Shown here in pieces: positions 12,323 to 22,640 of a stretch of 64,000 nt of DNA. Each line of letters starts with the position of its first letter. The stretch's first letter is position 1. The notes beneath the pieces are model-generated. The model had not been told where the DNA came from. It was given only the letters and a program-made list of their open reading frames with translations, and made no database searches. A program made the position numbers and the translations under genes. The stretch spans positions 484,501 to 548,500 of the forward strand of contig JAEMWC010000005.1 in assembly GCA_016490735.1 (NCBI GenBank), read 5' to 3'. This DNA comes from Pachyseris speciosa (taxonomy: Eukaryota > Cnidaria > Anthozoa > Scleractinia > Pachyseridae).

Positions 12323-12805
12323 AAGCACTTGACAGTTACTAAAGCTATCAACTGGTCGGCCTTGGGCTTGTTTTTTTCCATCCTGGCCATCCCTGGACAA
12401 AGTTTCTCATTTAAAGCCAGCACTAGCTGAGTAGTTTTAATCAAACCGGCCGGCTTACCTTGGGTTTCTATCCATAGGCGGCGGAACAGGGGGGGGGTAG
12501 GGGGGCTGTAGCGCAGCACCCCCACAGTTCGGTGTCGAAAATATCGCCAGCGCAGCATGAAATTGGTTTGGAAAATTATTCAGTTTCATGATCTTTTCAC
12601 AAATCGTCTCATCATGATGGCGCTTGGCGAAACAATATGTTGTGGGAGTTTTTTTGGTGATGGGCTCCTGGTTCCGGCCAGTGTTTGAGAAGAAGTCAAT
12701 TAATTGTTGAAAACACTGGAAAATACTAAATAGCAAGGACCACCGTTGCAAAATAGAAGAGCCGGATCCTGTAATAGATCTAACCAGCTATAAAATTGTA
12801 AACTA

Positions 12806-12895
12806 GAAAACGGTAAGAAACTAGCAAGGCTGGTTACACGGCTAGGAATATATTCCTAGCCGTGTAACCAGCCTTGCTAGTTTCTTACCGTTTTC
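12806..12895. repeat. Perfect 90-bp palindrome
   Basis: The 45-base arm 12806-12850 is followed without spacer by its exact reverse complement 12851-12895, centred on GGAATATATTCC. No mismatch is seen, so a single strand can form a 45-bp hairpin. No target duplication was identified. It could be a tiny foldback element or a recent palindromic duplication. Confidence 0.9.
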
Positions 12896-13058
12896 CAATT
12901 AATTGTTGCCCTTTCCCACTTAACTAGACAGAAGCGGTTTCCCACAACTGCCTACTTATGCATTGTCACAAATCGATTACGGACACACTGGGCACTGTTA
13001 AGATTGCAAAGAGGTTTGCTTACACCAACGAACTACTAAAAGTACATTTTGGGAATTT

Positions 13059-13322
13059 TTAGAAGGGGTATATATGTACTTGGCTTGGTGTGCGATGAGC
13101 CTTTAGATCCCAATAGCACTTGTCAAGATCAGTTTTTACTGTTTTGTCACAAACTGCACAAAAATACTTCTTTATCGGGGCGCCACGAAAACAATAGTTT
13201 CGTGCCATAAAACAGTAAAAGCCAATGAAATCAGAGGTTCTAAAGGGCTTTGTGCCTACTACCTGCGTTGGGAGGCATTCTTCTCGTTGGTTACGCTCAT
13301 CCGTTTTCGCTTCACTTTCCAT
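13059..13322 (-). CDS. Unrecognised 87-aa ORF with a Cys-x2-Cys motif
   Basis: The frame starts with a true ATG (13320-13322) and contains YFCAVCDKTVKTDLDKCYWD followed shortly by a histidine, a pattern that could be half of a zinc finger such as those in transposases. There are no visible partner exons, and the protein resembles nothing I recognise. It may be a transposon fragment or chance. Confidence 0.2.
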   Translation of the reverse strand: MESEAKTDERNQREECLPTQVVGTKPFRTSDFIGFYCFMARNYCFRGAPIKKYFCAVCDKTVKTDLDKCYWDLKAHRTPSQVHIYPF

Positions 13323-13394
13323 TTCTGCAAGCTGTTATTTTGCAGTTTCAACACAAAAAGGGAAGAAAGACAGAATTAAATGAAGGTTAAGAAC

Positions 13395-13480
13395 TACAGT
13401 GCGGGAGGTGGCGGGTTCAAACTCCGGCCGGACCAACACTCACGGACTTTGAGTAATCGAGGAGAAAGCGCTACATTTGT
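13395..13480 (+). mobile_element. tRNA-like SINE fragment
   Basis: GGCGGGTTCAAACTCCGGCC contains a good Pol III B-box-like core (GGTTCAAACTCC). It is preceded by a weak A-box-like region and followed by TCGAGGAGAAAGCGC, unlike the other SINE family in this window. Confidence 0.4.
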
Positions 13481-13514
13481 AATGATATCTGCAAATGGTT
13501 AGAACTTTTAGTCT

Positions 13515-13646
13515 AAAATTTCAAAAAAATATATATTTAAATGAGAAAAAAATGTCAAAGTGATATCTTGTGAAAAAACAAAAGAATATCACAAGATATC
13601 CCTTTGACACTTTTTTGTCATTTTAATATATATATTTTTGAAATTT
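13515..13646. repeat. Hairpin element with ~59-bp arms
   Basis: Left arm AAAATTTCAAAAAAATATAT through GATATCTTGTGA is complementary, with a few mismatches, to TCACAAGATATC through TTTTTGAAATTTT. The loop is about 14 bases. It is an AT-rich foldback, probably a very short MITE. Confidence 0.75.
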
Positions 13647-14048
13647 TGTATTGATTTAAGTGTCACGCATCTACTGAGGAGAACAATTTCTTTATTTTTG
13701 TTCATCCTGAACAATAAGGATGATAAACCGTAAGTCCTGTCTCATAACATCTGTTTAACAAAAACTCTGTGCGACGTAAAGGAATCCACACACTGTTCAA
13801 AGAGAAGGGGAGTAGCCTTCCCCCAGGGGGAGGCGTAGGCGTTTCGAGTGATGAGTGACACGCTTCGTAGGGGATATTCAGGCTATTGTGCAATAACCTG
13901 GCATAGGCAAATTGTTAAATTAAATAAATAAACAAGAAGATTTTGAGTGTTACACTGGCGAAGACGGGACACGTATAGCAGGTTTACTAAACTACTAAAT
14001 TTTCGGAAAGGCCTGGTGCTGCGTTTTAAAGAAAAAAGAGTTTAAAAG

Positions 14049-14403
14049 GTGGCTCAAAATGGTTAAATCACCGAAGGTGGCTCTGAATCCCACGTACAGA
14101 TTTTTTTTAAAACTTTGCAGAAAGATGATCTTCATATGCAGATTGCAATTCGATAATAAAAATGTGGCATCACCGGACTCGTTTTTGAGTTATAGGCACA
14201 TAAAGCCAAAATTTAGGATGTTTCTAAAAGGTTGTTTTGTTGCTATGGTAACCTTATATGTCACAAAATTGATCGCAAATTGTTGAGAAATAATTGGGAA
14301 ATTTTTTGACACCATGTTCAAGAAAACAAATAAAAAATTGTGGGAGTATCGATCCATCAAAGAGTTCGTGATTAAAAATGACGAAACTATTTTGAGCCAA
14401 CTT
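14049..14403. mobile_element. ~355-bp MITE (family B) ending 11 bp from the copy B stop codon
   Basis: Inverted ends read GGTGGCTCAAAATGGTT at the left and AACTATTTTGAGCCAAC at the right. The interior (AAACTTTGCAGAAAGATGA, AGGCACATAAAGCCAAA, GTTGAGAAATAA) is shared with 58012-58335. It is non-coding and lies in the 3' untranslated region of transporter copy B. Confidence 0.8.
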
Positions 14404-14414
14404 AAACTTTTATG

Positions 14415-17400
14415 CTAAACAGTAGAAACCAACGGAACTTCTGCATTGTTACAATTTCTTGTTCTTTTCACAGATTCGTTGCTTCTGGCTTCCTCAAGAT
14501 TGCTTGTCTTCTCAAATTCTTGCAAATTTTCTGCAGTCGCTTGATCCTCTTCCAATAACATCTCTCTGTTTCTTTCATTTGCCTTTACACAAAGCATAAC
14601 TAACGGCACAAGCGAGGCCAAAATAAAGAGGCCACCGGATATGAGGAATGCGGGCTTGTACGATCCAGCTTTGTCGGCAATGAGGCCTAAAATGAACATG
14701 CCAACAAGTCAATCAAGATGGCGCCGCTGTTCAAGTATAAAATAGGCTAGGATACATAGAGTAGGGGTGGACAGGTATCGATACAAAAAATATGGCAGGT
14801 ATCGATAGCAAATTTTATTGGGTTTCCCCTGAAAAATATCGATATTCGGAAGAAAAATATAGATTGTTTCATTTCGATACCTTTCAATACTGTTCCCGTA
14901 ACCAATTGGAAATGGAAGCGGATTACATATTCCATACTGCCCAATGAAATTTTTTTTGTTTGTTGTTTGTTTGTTTTTTTTTTTTGAAAAAGTTAACAAG
15001 AAGTAAAAATTGTAAGATAGCCAAAAGTCAGCTCCTTACTGTAATTCGTGGCAGACATATACAAGTCGCTACCTCCGCGGTATGGCCAGTACCTTACGCA
15101 TGTGCAGAGCCATGGAAGCTATGGACAGTTGTTTCGCATCTGTTTCGTCACGCCTAAGTCATTGGACAGTACAAGCTATTATCATGTGCGCTGTAAGAGG
15201 ACAGTTGCATTTAAATGGCTTGTTTGTTATTTATGAATCACAGAGTCTCTATGCGTCTTTTTATTCACAAAAAATAAATTTACCTGTCTCGAAATTTGTT
15301 CTAGGTATGATATGATTAATGTTATTGGTAACAGGACTTTGTGTTGTCCAATTGGGTCTGTCATTGTGTCAATAACAAAATGCTCAAATATGACTGGTTC
15401 TTAACAGCCCTTGTTTGTGGCTTCATTGGCTGCTTCACTGAGGTCCAAACTGTCCGATTTGGCCTTTCCGATTACAAACACTTGTAATCGGACAGACCAA
15501 ATCGGACAGTTACCTTACTTGGGTATGTCGAGCAGTGGCTGCCATGTTGTGTAAGTGGTCAGTATTCGCTCTTTGTAAAATAGCAACCATTTCTGGTTTC
15601 AGATTATTTGCGTTCAAACCGTTGTTGCAGTATTTAAAATTTAGAAAGTTGGCCTATAGCTGATTATGCGTTAATATAACAAGATGCGTATGCGCTCTTA
15701 CATTAAATCTTTGAGGAGAGGTGCTTCCTCCCTCCCCCTTTTCAGGGGCACCCAACGAGCCAAATCAACCAAAAGCTGTAGAAAGGTATTTTTGAATACC
15801 TTATGGTGTTTGAAGGCTGTTTAAAGTGATGTTTTCATGAGCTAGAAGAAGTTCATCTGTTCGGATTCTCTAGCTGAAAGTTTAATTGCCCGAAAATTTT
15901 AGGGAACAAAATCTTCCTTTGAGAAAATGCAAGCTGAAATGAACTTTCCACAAGCTTTCTAGGGAACTATTTTCTTTCCGAAAATGCTAGCTGACGTTTT
16001 TGACTGCCAAAAACGGCACTTACGACCTTCCCGAAAATCTTGGGGGCTATGATTTCCCTATTGCGAATCTCTTAGGCCACGTTTTAGTTACGAAAATCCG
16101 AATGCACCCTTTAATCGACGCCGAAAGCCCCAGGCGAATTACCCTCCACCGAACAGATATATTCCGAAACTTGTCGTTGGGTGCCCCTGCCTTTTCTCTT
16201 CTCCTTTCTTCAGTCGTGCCATTCTGTTAATAGATCAACTACCCAAACATACAATCATACACTTTGCAACTCCTTAGCAAGTTAGACTGCTAGCAGTCTA
16301 ACATGCTACAATCATGGACAAAAGTAGCCTCTTCCAGGCTCCCAGATATTTGGGGCAAGCGAAGAACAAGGGAAGAAAATCGAGCGGGAACTCCCCCTCC
16401 CCACTAAATTTTCTTCGCTCGTTGTCGTGCGCTCGCCCCAAGTATCGGAGAGCCAGGAAAAGGCTAGGGAAAATTTTTTTTGGAAAAGGTGTTGGCTTTC
16501 GCTTTGTTTTCTTCCATTACAGAAGGACATTGATAGACAATGTTTCTTTTGCCCAAGTGTGTCAACACTTTTGTCCATGATTGTATCCGTTAAGTTAAGG
16601 GTTAGTTTCTAAAGAAATTGTGGGCTGCGTCGGTGGGGGTTTGTGAAAACTAATTTGGTTTTCCAGGCTCTCAGATATTGGGGTGAGCGCACGAGAACGA
16701 GCGAAGAAAATTTAGTGGGGAGGGGGGAGGGAAAGGGGAAAGAGAACTAAGAATCGGCGTTAATATTTGTATATTAGCACTGTAGACTGCCCCATATATA
16801 GTTTAAATGGCTGCCTATACATGTTAATGTATGTTTATGAATCTGCAAAAATGATTAATGAATTTGTAAACAACGAAAATGAATGACGATTCGTTAAAAT
16901 GAAATGTATTTTGCCGTCAATGAATCTGATATATGCATTATTGAAAGTATATTTTCTGGTAATGACCAGCAAAAGGTGTAATACAAGAAGTTTACTCTGG
17001 ACTCTTTTTGTAGCTTGTCTGCCCACTTTGGCTGTAAACAAAATATCATAATTTTATGCCCTACCTGACATTGGAGGTGCAACGAGAGAAGACAGGGATG
17101 CAATCAACAGCAAGTAGCCAAATGCCATGGCTGCCCTGACTTCATCCACGCAATTCAAAGCCAGAATGTTGAAGGTTGTGGCAATTCCTCCGTCCCCAAG
17201 TCCAAAGACAAAGGCGTATGCAACAAGAGCTCCATAGGTTTTGGCTAAAGTCAAAAGCATCATTGAGACTCCCATAATTAGTGCCATAGCCTGAGCTACA
17301 TACAAGTTATTGAGACGTTTTAGGGAGCACAGAAAACCACAGGTGAAGCGTCCAATGACAATACTGATACCCATGAACAGGACTAGCCTTGATGATGCAT

Positions 17401-20400
17401 CCGAAGAAATGCCCAGATCTTCAGAGTATTTCACCTTATATATGACATGGAGAATTGCAGTCAGAAGTAGTTATAATACTAACAATTATACAATGGTCCA
17501 AGTAAAATCAGCAAAAAAAAAATGAGTATGATTGACTGAGAAGAGAATGATTAAAGTATATAGTATAGATGCACGAATGACCTCAAACAATTTTGCATAA
17601 ATTGCAAAATGACAAGACAGTCACATCCCCTGATAGCCTTGCACAGCTTAAATTTGGAAAAGATCAGGATCTGAGACTATGGAACACTCTGAAGTTTTAT
17701 TGTTTCTGCAGGTAAACTTTGTTACAAACAAAAGTAACTAAAACTGGCATTTAAAACAAAATGTTGCAATAAAAATAACAAATGAATGTAAAAGAAAAAA
17801 TAAAACATAAGAAATCTGTTTGTTAACAAATTAGACAAATAAAGTGAGCTTCTCTCGTAGATGAGTACTGTCTTTAATTTAACCTGGGTATTTTTGTTAA
17901 ATAAAAAAAAACTTTATTCCTTGAGAATGTTTGTTCGCATATGTGTCTATCTCGTCATGATAAATTCAACACAATCATATTGCAGACACAGAAAATTTAG
18001 AGGGTAACTATTGCCTATAAGTGATAGTGCATTCAACTTACCCACAGTTAACAAATCAAAAAATAATAACACTTTGACAGGAAACTGCATTTCTTGCTTT
18101 TCTTTCCAGTATACTACTAAAACTTTAATTTTTATACTTAAACATTGGATTATTTAACCCTCAATATGTTTATTTTTCCAGGTGATAGTAATCTCTAACT
18201 TAATTATTACCTACGATTTCTATCAAAGAGCTGATATTAACACAGTTATGGCTGAATCACTGAATCAGCTGGCTAACATTGCAGGTTACTTACCAGATGA
18301 ACATAATTGGTGGAGCGTCCAAATATAAACAGAGGACCAATGGCCACAAGAAGAAGAAAACCTGGAACTTTCCAGATGGAACAATAGAATGTAAACCGTT
18401 TGGAGTTTTGTCTTTGTTGAATGCTTTCACTTGAAAGGCTGACATTATTGCTATTTTCAGAGTCTATCGTTGGATCATACCAGATACCAAAGAGACTATT
18501 AATAAATAGAAAACCAGCAATAGTTCGCAGCGCATTTCTCCAGCCAAAAGCAGTGACAAGTGATTGAAGTACTTGGCTTAGAACCATTGTACCCACACCT
18601 TGACCAGCCGAAGCAATTCCAAGTGCCATAGATTGCCACTTGACAAAACACTTTTTCACAACAACTTGACTTGATAAGAAAGTAGCCCCTCCTGCAAGGC
18701 CAAGAACACCATATGAAATATACAGTAGTGTCAAACTTTTTGCAAATGACGCCATGGTTAAGCTCATCGCACAGGTTAGGCATCCACAGATGGAGACTAC
18801 TCGACAACCAAAGCGATTAATCAGAGTACCTGCAAAGGGACCTGCAGCAAAAGCAAAGGCCACAGAGAGCGAACCAATCCAGGCTGAAAGACAAAAGAAG
18901 GACATTACATGAGATCACAGCCGGCATGCTATATTGTTATTTTAAGACCCTTATTGGTACTCCAGTCATCATCATCATCACCATCATCATCATCACTGTC
19001 ACTTATTTACACTTGTTATGTCTAACAGCTAAATAGCTCATTCCAACAAAGTACATACAAGTTAAATGTTAAATACAATCAAATAAATACAAAAATATGA
19101 TATTAACATAATAGTTTCAAAGAAATTAAAGAAAAACCAACCTCCACTAAGTTTGAAATATTTACATGATAACATAATATTATTCACTAATTTACAATTT
19201 TAAAAGCTAAAAGTTATGATCAAGCAATGCTTTCTTGAAACATGCAGTGGGTGTGATTTCTCTTAATTTACAGTAGGACTGGCAAACTGATCCAGAGTTG
19301 CAGACTGGAACTTGAATGAAGACCCTTTTCTCACTAGTGCCAGGTGCTGTTACAAACTGAGCTATCCATATGTCATTCAAATTTCTCAGAAAGGACCATC
19401 TCCCCAAAGTGACCATGACTTCTCAACTCTAGGGTTATCACATATTGGAAGTTTATTAAATCATACTATGCATTATATACCTGCCAACTCTCATGCATTA
19501 TGCGTGAGTCTCACGCCTGTGGACCAAATACGTCAATCTCACACATTGAGGACAATTTATCACGTATGGCTTAGAAATCCGGATGATTCGTTCATTACCA
19601 AAATAACAACAAAAATTCAATTCAATATCCCCATAAATGTTCCAACAAACGGCACTCAGTGTCGAGTTTGAGCCCTGATTGTATCAGAACATGCTAAAAT
19701 GTCACGTTTCAGTTTGCATTTGAGGGACTGGAAACGAACTAAAATAGTTTCGGAAGTTTTCGGAAATCATCGGCAAATCTTCGGACATGTTTGGTAGCTT
19801 TCGGAAGTCTTCAAGATCACCGGAAGTCGCTGGAATATTTTCAGAAATTCCGGTCATGAGGAGACCAAAATCTCATGCATTTGACACAGAAAAAGTTGGC
19901 AGGTATAGTATTACTAATTAGTTAAAGAAATGCCCTAAAGAATGAACTCAAAACTAGTTAACTTGACTTAACAGGCACTTAGAAAAAGAGGTCCAGAAAA
20001 CATCCACAACCTATGTATTAACTACCCAGTATGTAATAAGTTATGCTAAATTAGGTTTCAAGGTACATGTAGCAGGGCTGTCTGCACTAATTTTTTTATT
20101 TTATGTAGGCAAGCATTTGCAAAACGTACCCGGAGAATCGGCGATTGTGGTATGGTTAGTCTGTTCTTTTTCTATCAAAGTAGCTGGGGATTGAACTCAG
20201 AATTTCTAGGGAAAATCCCCGGCCCCCAGTCCTTATTGACAGCCCTGAAGGTAGAGCAGTTTTCAATTGAGTGTCGTGAAAACAAAAAAACAAAGCAACT
20301 ATTATTACTCTGACCAATCAAAACAGGCCAAAACAATGCAATGAGCCAATCAGAATACAAAGCAATTACATGTAACCGATGCAAAGTGTGGGAAAATACA

Positions 20401-21298
20401 TGCGTGCAAGTCACAAATGGTCATGCCTCTCATTGGTTAAGAAAGTGGCATGAGTTTTGCTGGCCAATTACAGAGCACAGCAATGTAAAACCAAAGCAAC
20501 CGCATTTTATGTTTGACTCTCAATTGAAAACGGCTGTATGGACCACCCAGCCCTAAGAATTTGAATTTTCAGGAGTTTAAACTGTCGCCATCCTCTCCCT
20601 TTGAATCCACAGTTGCTTTAAATTGTCCTTGGTTTTCCCACTCAACACCCACCCACTGCACCCTCCAGTCCCTTTGAACAAAAATAATGAAAACAAATTA
20701 ACCAAGAATTAAATATTGATGTGCAGGGTATGAAAAACTGGCTTTGGACACAAGGAGCACCAAACAATTCAACATTCAGTTGACAAACAATACATTGGTC
20801 TTCATCAAAAAGCTCACAGAATTAATAAGATAACAGAAAACAACAGAAATAATGGACCCTAGCTCAGAACTTTGTTGTTATTCCCAGGCCAATGAAATTC
20901 AAACTTGTAACATGCTTCATGACAATTAGTCTCAGGCCTCAAGACTTACATGGATTTAGTGAGCAACAAATTAAAGCAACATTAACAATAACATTTTATA
21001 ATATTAACATTGAATAATTGTACATAAAACATTATATACAAAAATTCTCTGACTGTGTACTTCATTCTTCCTTTCCTCAAACTTTTATTATTGTTTTTCA
21101 CACATTTCCTTACTTCTTATTAGTTCCATCCTTATTGTTTTTGAATGTCTTTCCAATTACTGATAATTTATCCTTTAGCTAGTTTGCAAGTCTGGCCCAC
21201 CTAGATTAGCCCTAGCTACACTGTATCTGCAGGCCAGGCAACTGTTTTTTGTGTGCAAATTTTGAAAATATAGCTGTTTTGTTGGTTGTTATCATCAC

Positions 21299-21334
<36 letters not shown>

Positions 21335-22305
21335 AACTGTCACACTGTCTACTGTTCAGGTTATCTCATTGGGTGCCTCTCAGCAGCCAGTTGCCTATTA
21401 CTATTACTAATTGCGTCAATAACAAAATGCTTGAATGTGATTGGTTCTTAACAGCCTTTATTTGTGGCTTAATTGGCTACTTCAGGTCCAAACTGTCTGA
21501 TTTGAGCTGTCCGATTACAAACACCTGTAATTGGACAGGCCAAATCGGACAGTTACCTTATTTGGGTATGTTGAGGAGTAGCTGCCATGTCGTGTCAGTT
21601 GTCAATCTTCGCGCTTTGTAAAATAGCAACCATTTCCGTTGGTTATTTTGTACAATACGTTTTACAACCTCTAGAGTTTCTCGCATTTTGTTATTGGCAC
21701 AATTAATTGGTAATCGGACTGCGTGTCGTACAATTCAGGGGTAATCGTGCTCGTAATTTCAAATCAATTTGAAATCACTGGCACGATTACTCCACTCAGT
21801 CCTATTACCATTACTTAAGCTTATTGATCGAGGGTAGTTCGGAGGCTTCAAAGGTTTAACTCTTGGATCTATAATATTTGATTAAATCGTTGTAATTTGT
21901 AATCTCATATTTTTTTGTCTTTTGTATTTTTACCAATCTAAGAATTGATAGTTTTGAGTGGCTTTTATTTTTTTTGATAACGTGTAATATTAAGCCGCCG
22001 GCCGGGTCACGGGTCGAGTAGTTGTTGCGTAAAATACTTCCAAAGAACGGTATTATAAACACAGGTCAGGGGGCATTTTCACCTATTCTAAAACAAACGG
22101 CTAAGCACGCACCTGTACGTTCCCTGTTTTCACTGAAGTAACCTATAAACACGGGTAAAAGCACTCCAAAGCTGTAGATCAAACCAAGAGTGGAGGCCAT
22201 ATTCGTGGCAGCAGAAAGGCAAACCATCCAGGCCCATAAGCTGTCCTTTTTGTGCGACGGATCGCCATCACAGCACCAGCGACAAACCACACAGCACAGA
22301 CTCAT
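14415..22305 (-). CDS. MCT-like MFS transporter (SLC16 family), copy B, complete
   Basis: Predicted 474-aa twelve-helix membrane transporter of the monocarboxylate-transporter type; substrate unknown. Exons: 22305-22113, 18883-18294, 17434-17065 and 14686-14415, joined by GT-AG introns; total 1425 nt. Start: ATG at 22303-22305. Exon 1: cysteine-rich N-terminus then DSLWAWMVCL (TM1). Exon 2: RERT loop, second to sixth helices, and KKCFVKWQSMALG, a weakened form of the KRR..A.G loop that is intact in copies A and C. Exon 3: helices 7-10 with GRFTCGFLC. Exon 4: last helices, then an acidic, glutamate-rich cytoplasmic tail ending VPLVSTV. This is the most diverged of the three. It is transcribed away from copy C across a 335-bp gap. 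Introns hold microsatellites and several TIR elements. Confidence 0.88.
15345..15612 (+). repeat. Interspersed repeat with internal hairpin, copy 1
   Basis: Shares most of its length with 21385-21640 (TCAATAACAAAATGCT, GGTTCTTAACAGCC, TTTGTAAAATAGCAACCATT). The centre is an inverted repeat of AACTGTCCGATTTGGCC with TGTAATCGGACAG. It lies in the last intron of copy B; the other copy is in the first intron of the same gene. Confidence 0.7.
16309..16583. mobile_element. 275-bp MITE with TA target duplication
   Basis: The ends are CAATCATGGACAAAAG and its complement CTTTTGTCCATGATTG, flanked on both sides by TA (16307-16308 and 16584-16585), as for Tc1/mariner-type elements. Part of its interior (CCAGGCTCCCAGATATT, GAAGAAAAT) recurs at 16664-16745. 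A perfect 22-bp palindrome lies just upstream at 16281-16302. Confidence 0.8.
18968..18996. repeat. (CAT)n microsatellite
   Basis: Runs of ATCATCATC in intron 1 of copy B. A second, purer run is at 21297-21334. Confidence 0.7.
19478..19916. mobile_element. ~440-bp TIR element
   Basis: Begins ATACCTGCCAACTCTCATGC and ends with the inverse GTTGGCAGGTAT preceded by CTCATGCATTTG. The interior has repeated TTTCGGAAGT-like words (19750-19850). It is non-coding. The target duplication is unclear. Confidence 0.65.
20073..20247. mobile_element. Short TIR element, CAGGGCTGTC ends
   Basis: Left CAGGGCTGTC and right GACAGCCCTG form 10-bp inverted ends of the style common in hAT-derived MITEs. The interior is unlike the CAGCCCTGTC element at 63257-63437. 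No convincing 8-bp duplication is seen. Confidence 0.45.
20251..20537. mobile_element. ~285-bp TIR element, TTTTCAATTGAG ends
   Basis: Left GCAGTTTTCAATTGAGTGTC and right CTCAATTGAAAACGGC are inverted. The interior has several diverged AACCAATCAGA / CCAAAGCAA words on both strands. It is non-coding and lies in copy B intron 1. Confidence 0.6.
21297..21334. repeat. (CAT)n microsatellite
   Basis: About a dozen tandem ATC units, immediately before the repeat at 21385-21820. Confidence 0.8.
21385..21820. mobile_element. TIR element containing copy 2 of the hairpin repeat
   Basis: The left part (TTACTATTACTAATTGCGTC then AATAACAAAATGC) is mirrored at the right by GCATTTTGTTATTGGCAC and CCTATTACCATTACTT. 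The left 250 bp match 15345-15612. The central inverted repeat contains CTGTCCGATTACAAACACCT and its partner. This suggests the copy at 15345 is a truncated member. Confidence 0.65.
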
Positions 22306-22640
22306 CTTTTACAAAGCAAAATAAACCACACTTCGCTTGATGATAAAATTTGAAGTTTACGTGACACTCAACTGAGCCAAGTAAAAGCCGGAAACCCGAA
22401 TGAAATGATCAAGCGCCGACGAAGTATTCCGAACAACACACGAAGTGTTAGCCGGGCAATTAGGTGCTGCGTGACAAACTAAACAAAGCACCCGGCCAAA
22501 TAAAATTACCGATCTGCTCGGATCGGCGTGTGGCAGGAAAAATTGGAAACGACTGGCAAATGATCATCAAAATAGACGTAAAAGAAGTTGTTTAGATCAA
22601 GAAAAAGCTGTAGAATTACAAGATCGCCGTGAATGGGGAT
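22306..22640. promoter_or_regulatory. Shared divergent promoter of transporter copies B and C
   Basis: Only 335 bp separate the start codons of two divergently transcribed paralogues, so both promoters and leaders must lie here. Conserved words CGAACAACACACGAAGTG and TTAGCCGGGC near 22430-22458 and GATCTGCTCGGATCGGCG near 22511 are retained in the decayed duplicate at 11238-11410, a hint of functional or recently duplicated leader sequence. No clear TATA box is assigned. Confidence 0.65.
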
